From Salvelinus alpinus (taxonomy: Eukaryota > Chordata > Actinopteri > Salmoniformes > Salmonidae), in assembly GCF_045679555.1 (NCBI RefSeq), contig NC_092091.1:94874076-94938075 (forward strand): 64,000 nt of DNA. Direction: 5' to 3'. This document shows, piece by piece, positions 61,846-64,000 of the stretch. Made by a program: the position numbers and the translations under genes. Position 1 is the stretch's first letter; the number at the start of each line of letters is the position of its first letter. Below the pieces are notes generated by a model. The model saw nothing but the letters and a program-made list of their open reading frames with translations. It did not search any database and was not told the origin of the DNA.

Positions 61846-64000
61846 GTAACAACACACTGATCTAGATCCCTGTCCTGGGTAACAACACACACTGATCTAG
61901 ATCCTTGTCCTGGGTAACAACACACTGATCTAGATCCCTGTCCTGGGTAACAACACACTGATCTAGATCCCTGTCCTGGGTAACAACACACTGATCTAGA
62001 TCCCTGTCCTGGGTAACAACACACTGATCTAGATCCCTGTCCTGGGTAACAACACACTGATCTAGATCACAGTCCTGGGTAACAACACACTGATCTAGAT
62101 CCCTGTCCTGGGTAACAACACACTGATCTAGATCCCTGTCCTGGGTAACAACACACTGATCTAGATCCCTGTCCTGGGTAACATCACACACTGATCTAGA
62201 TCCCTGTCCTGGGTAACAACACACTGATCTAGATCCCTGTCCTGGGTAACAACACACTGATCTAGATCCCTGTCCTGGGTAACAACACACTGATCTAGAT
62301 CCTTGTCCTGGGTAACAACACACTGATCTAGATCCCTGTCCTGGGTAACAACACACTGATCTAGATCACTGTCCTGGGTAACATCACACTGATCTAGATC
62401 CCTGTCCTGGGTAACAACACACTGATCTCGATCCCTGTCCTGGGTAACAACACACTGATCTAGATCCCTGTCCTGGGTAACAACACACACTGATCTAGAT
62501 CCCTGTCCTGGGTAACAACACACTGATCTAGATCCCTGTCCTGGGTAACAACACACACTGATCTAGATCCCTGTCCTGGGTAACAACACACTGATCTAGA
62601 TCCCTGTCCTAGGTAACAACACACTGATCTAGATCCCTGTCCTGGGTAACAACACACTGATCTAGATCCCTGTCCTGGGTAACAACACACTGATCTAGAT
62701 CCCTGTCCTGGGTAACAACACACTGATCTAGATCCCTGTCCTGGGTAACAACACACTGATCTAGATCCCTGTCCTGGGTAACAACACACTGATCTAGATC
62801 CCTGTCCTGGGTAACAACAACACAATGATCTAGATCCCTGTCCTGGGTAACAACAACACAATGATCTAGATCCCTGTCCTGGGTAACAACACACACTGAT
62901 CTAGATCCCTGTCCTGGGTAACAACACACTGATCTAGATCCCTGTCCTGGGTAACAACAACACACTGATCTAGATCCCTGTCCTGGGTAACAACACACTG
63001 ATCTAGATCCCTGTCCTGGGTAACAACACACACTGATCTAGATCCCTGTCCTGGGTAACAACACACACTGATCTAGATCCCTGTCCTGGGTAACAACACA
63101 CACTGATCTAGATCCCTGTCCTGGGTAACAACACACACTGATCTAGATCCCTGTCCTGGGTAACAACACACACTGATCTAGATCCCTGTCCTGGGTAACA
63201 ACACACACTGATCTAGATCCCTGTCCTGGGTAACAACACACACTGATCTAGATCCCTGTCCTGGGTAACAACACACACTGATCTAGATCCCTGTCCTGGG
63301 TAACAACACACTGATCTAGATCCCTGTCCTGGGTAACAACACACTGATCTAGATCCCTGTCCTGGGTAACAACACACACTGATCTAGATCCCTGTCCTGG
63401 GTAACAACACACTGATCTAGATCCCTGTCCTGGGTAACAACAACACACTGATCTAGATCCCTGTCCTGGGTAACAACACACTGATCTAGATCCCTGTCCT
63501 GGGTAACAACACACTGATCTAGATCCCTGTCCTGGGTAACAACACACTGATCTAGATCCCTGTCCTGGGTAACAACACACTGATCTAGATCCCTGTCCTG
63601 GGTAACAACACACACTGATCTAGATCCCTGTCCTGGGTAACAACACACTGATCTAGATCCCTGTCCTGGGTAACAACACACTGATCTAGATCCCTGTCCT
63701 GGGTAACAACACACTGATCTAGATCCCTGTCCTGGGTAACAACACACACTGATCTAGATCCCTGTCCTGGGTAACAACACACACTGATCTAGATCCCTGT
63801 CCTGGGTAACAACACACTGATCTAGATCCCTGTCCTGGGTAACAACACACACTGATCTAGATCCCTGTCCTGGGTAACAACACACACTGATCTAGATCCC
63901 TGTCCTGGGTAACAACACACTGATCTAGATCCCTGTCCTGGGTAACAACACACTGATCTAGATCCCTGTCCTGGGTAACAACACACTGATCTAGATCCCT
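61831..64000 (+). repeat. 33/35-bp minisatellite repeating the wdr19 exon 5 donor (about 64 copies, continues past the edge)
   Basis: Unit AGATCCCTGTCCTGG then GTAACAACACACTGATCT: 15 nt identical to the exon 5 end plus 18 intronic nt. Units with an extra AC or AAC are 35-36 bp. Read from the exon, the first added unit gives an in-frame TAG (GATCTAGATC). Confidence 0.97.

Overview
The window is vertebrate nuclear DNA, almost certainly from a salmonid fish. Two protein-coding genes with GT-AG introns are recognisable. The interspersed repeats (Sleeping Beauty-type Tc1 elements, L2-like LINE tails, foldback elements) are of the kinds that crowd salmonid genomes. No prokaryotic features are present. 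By my coordinate tally roughly three quarters of the 64 kb is tandem repeat, and nearly all long open frames are translations of those arrays.

Gene 1 (147-27037, +) is the 3' half of a kelch-like gene, called klhl5 from its protein sequence and its neighbour. Nine exons (147-263, 1674-1723, 1842-2016, 6766-6841, 22459-22545, 24544-24618, 26006-26143, 26295-26466, 26981-27037) splice in frame to about 314 codons covering the kelch propeller and the stop. Gene 2 (from 44842, +, running off the right edge) is the 5' end of wdr19 (IFT144, a ciliary intraflagellar transport A subunit). Its exons are 44842-44847, 51019-51110, 54305-54370, 61273-61398 and 61730-61845. KLHL5 and WDR19 are also adjacent in other vertebrates. 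A near-perfect RFX X-box lies about 100 bp upstream of the wdr19 start codon.

Layout: 1-27 kb, klhl5 exons separated by minisatellites, the largest a 15.4-kb array of 22/27-bp units in intron 4; 27-30 kb, probable 3' UTR with CT-rich arrays; 30-39 kb, a 69-bp array carrying three near-identical 1605-bp Tc1 elements that share one nonsense codon; 39-44.5 kb, a foldback MITE, a 79-bp array and a broken LINE with a nested insertion; 44.7-64 kb, wdr19 promoter and first introns, filled by 19-, 51-, 29-, 53-, 5-, 29- and 33-bp arrays.

The most unusual signal is that several minisatellites are built from exon edges. The 45-bp array in klhl5 intron 1 is 34 exonic nt plus 11 intronic nt and carries the splice donor in about 27 copies. 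The 25/39-bp array in intron 3 and the 33-bp array in wdr19 intron 5 also start at, and repeat, the true donor. The other end of klhl5 intron 3 is a 27-bp array that repeats the true acceptor. wdr19 intron 3 holds about 230 copies of a unit with a perfect TACTAAC branch-point motif. These introns therefore present splicing with tens to hundreds of near-identical decoy sites. No separate gene system (defence locus, biosynthetic cluster or similar) is visible.
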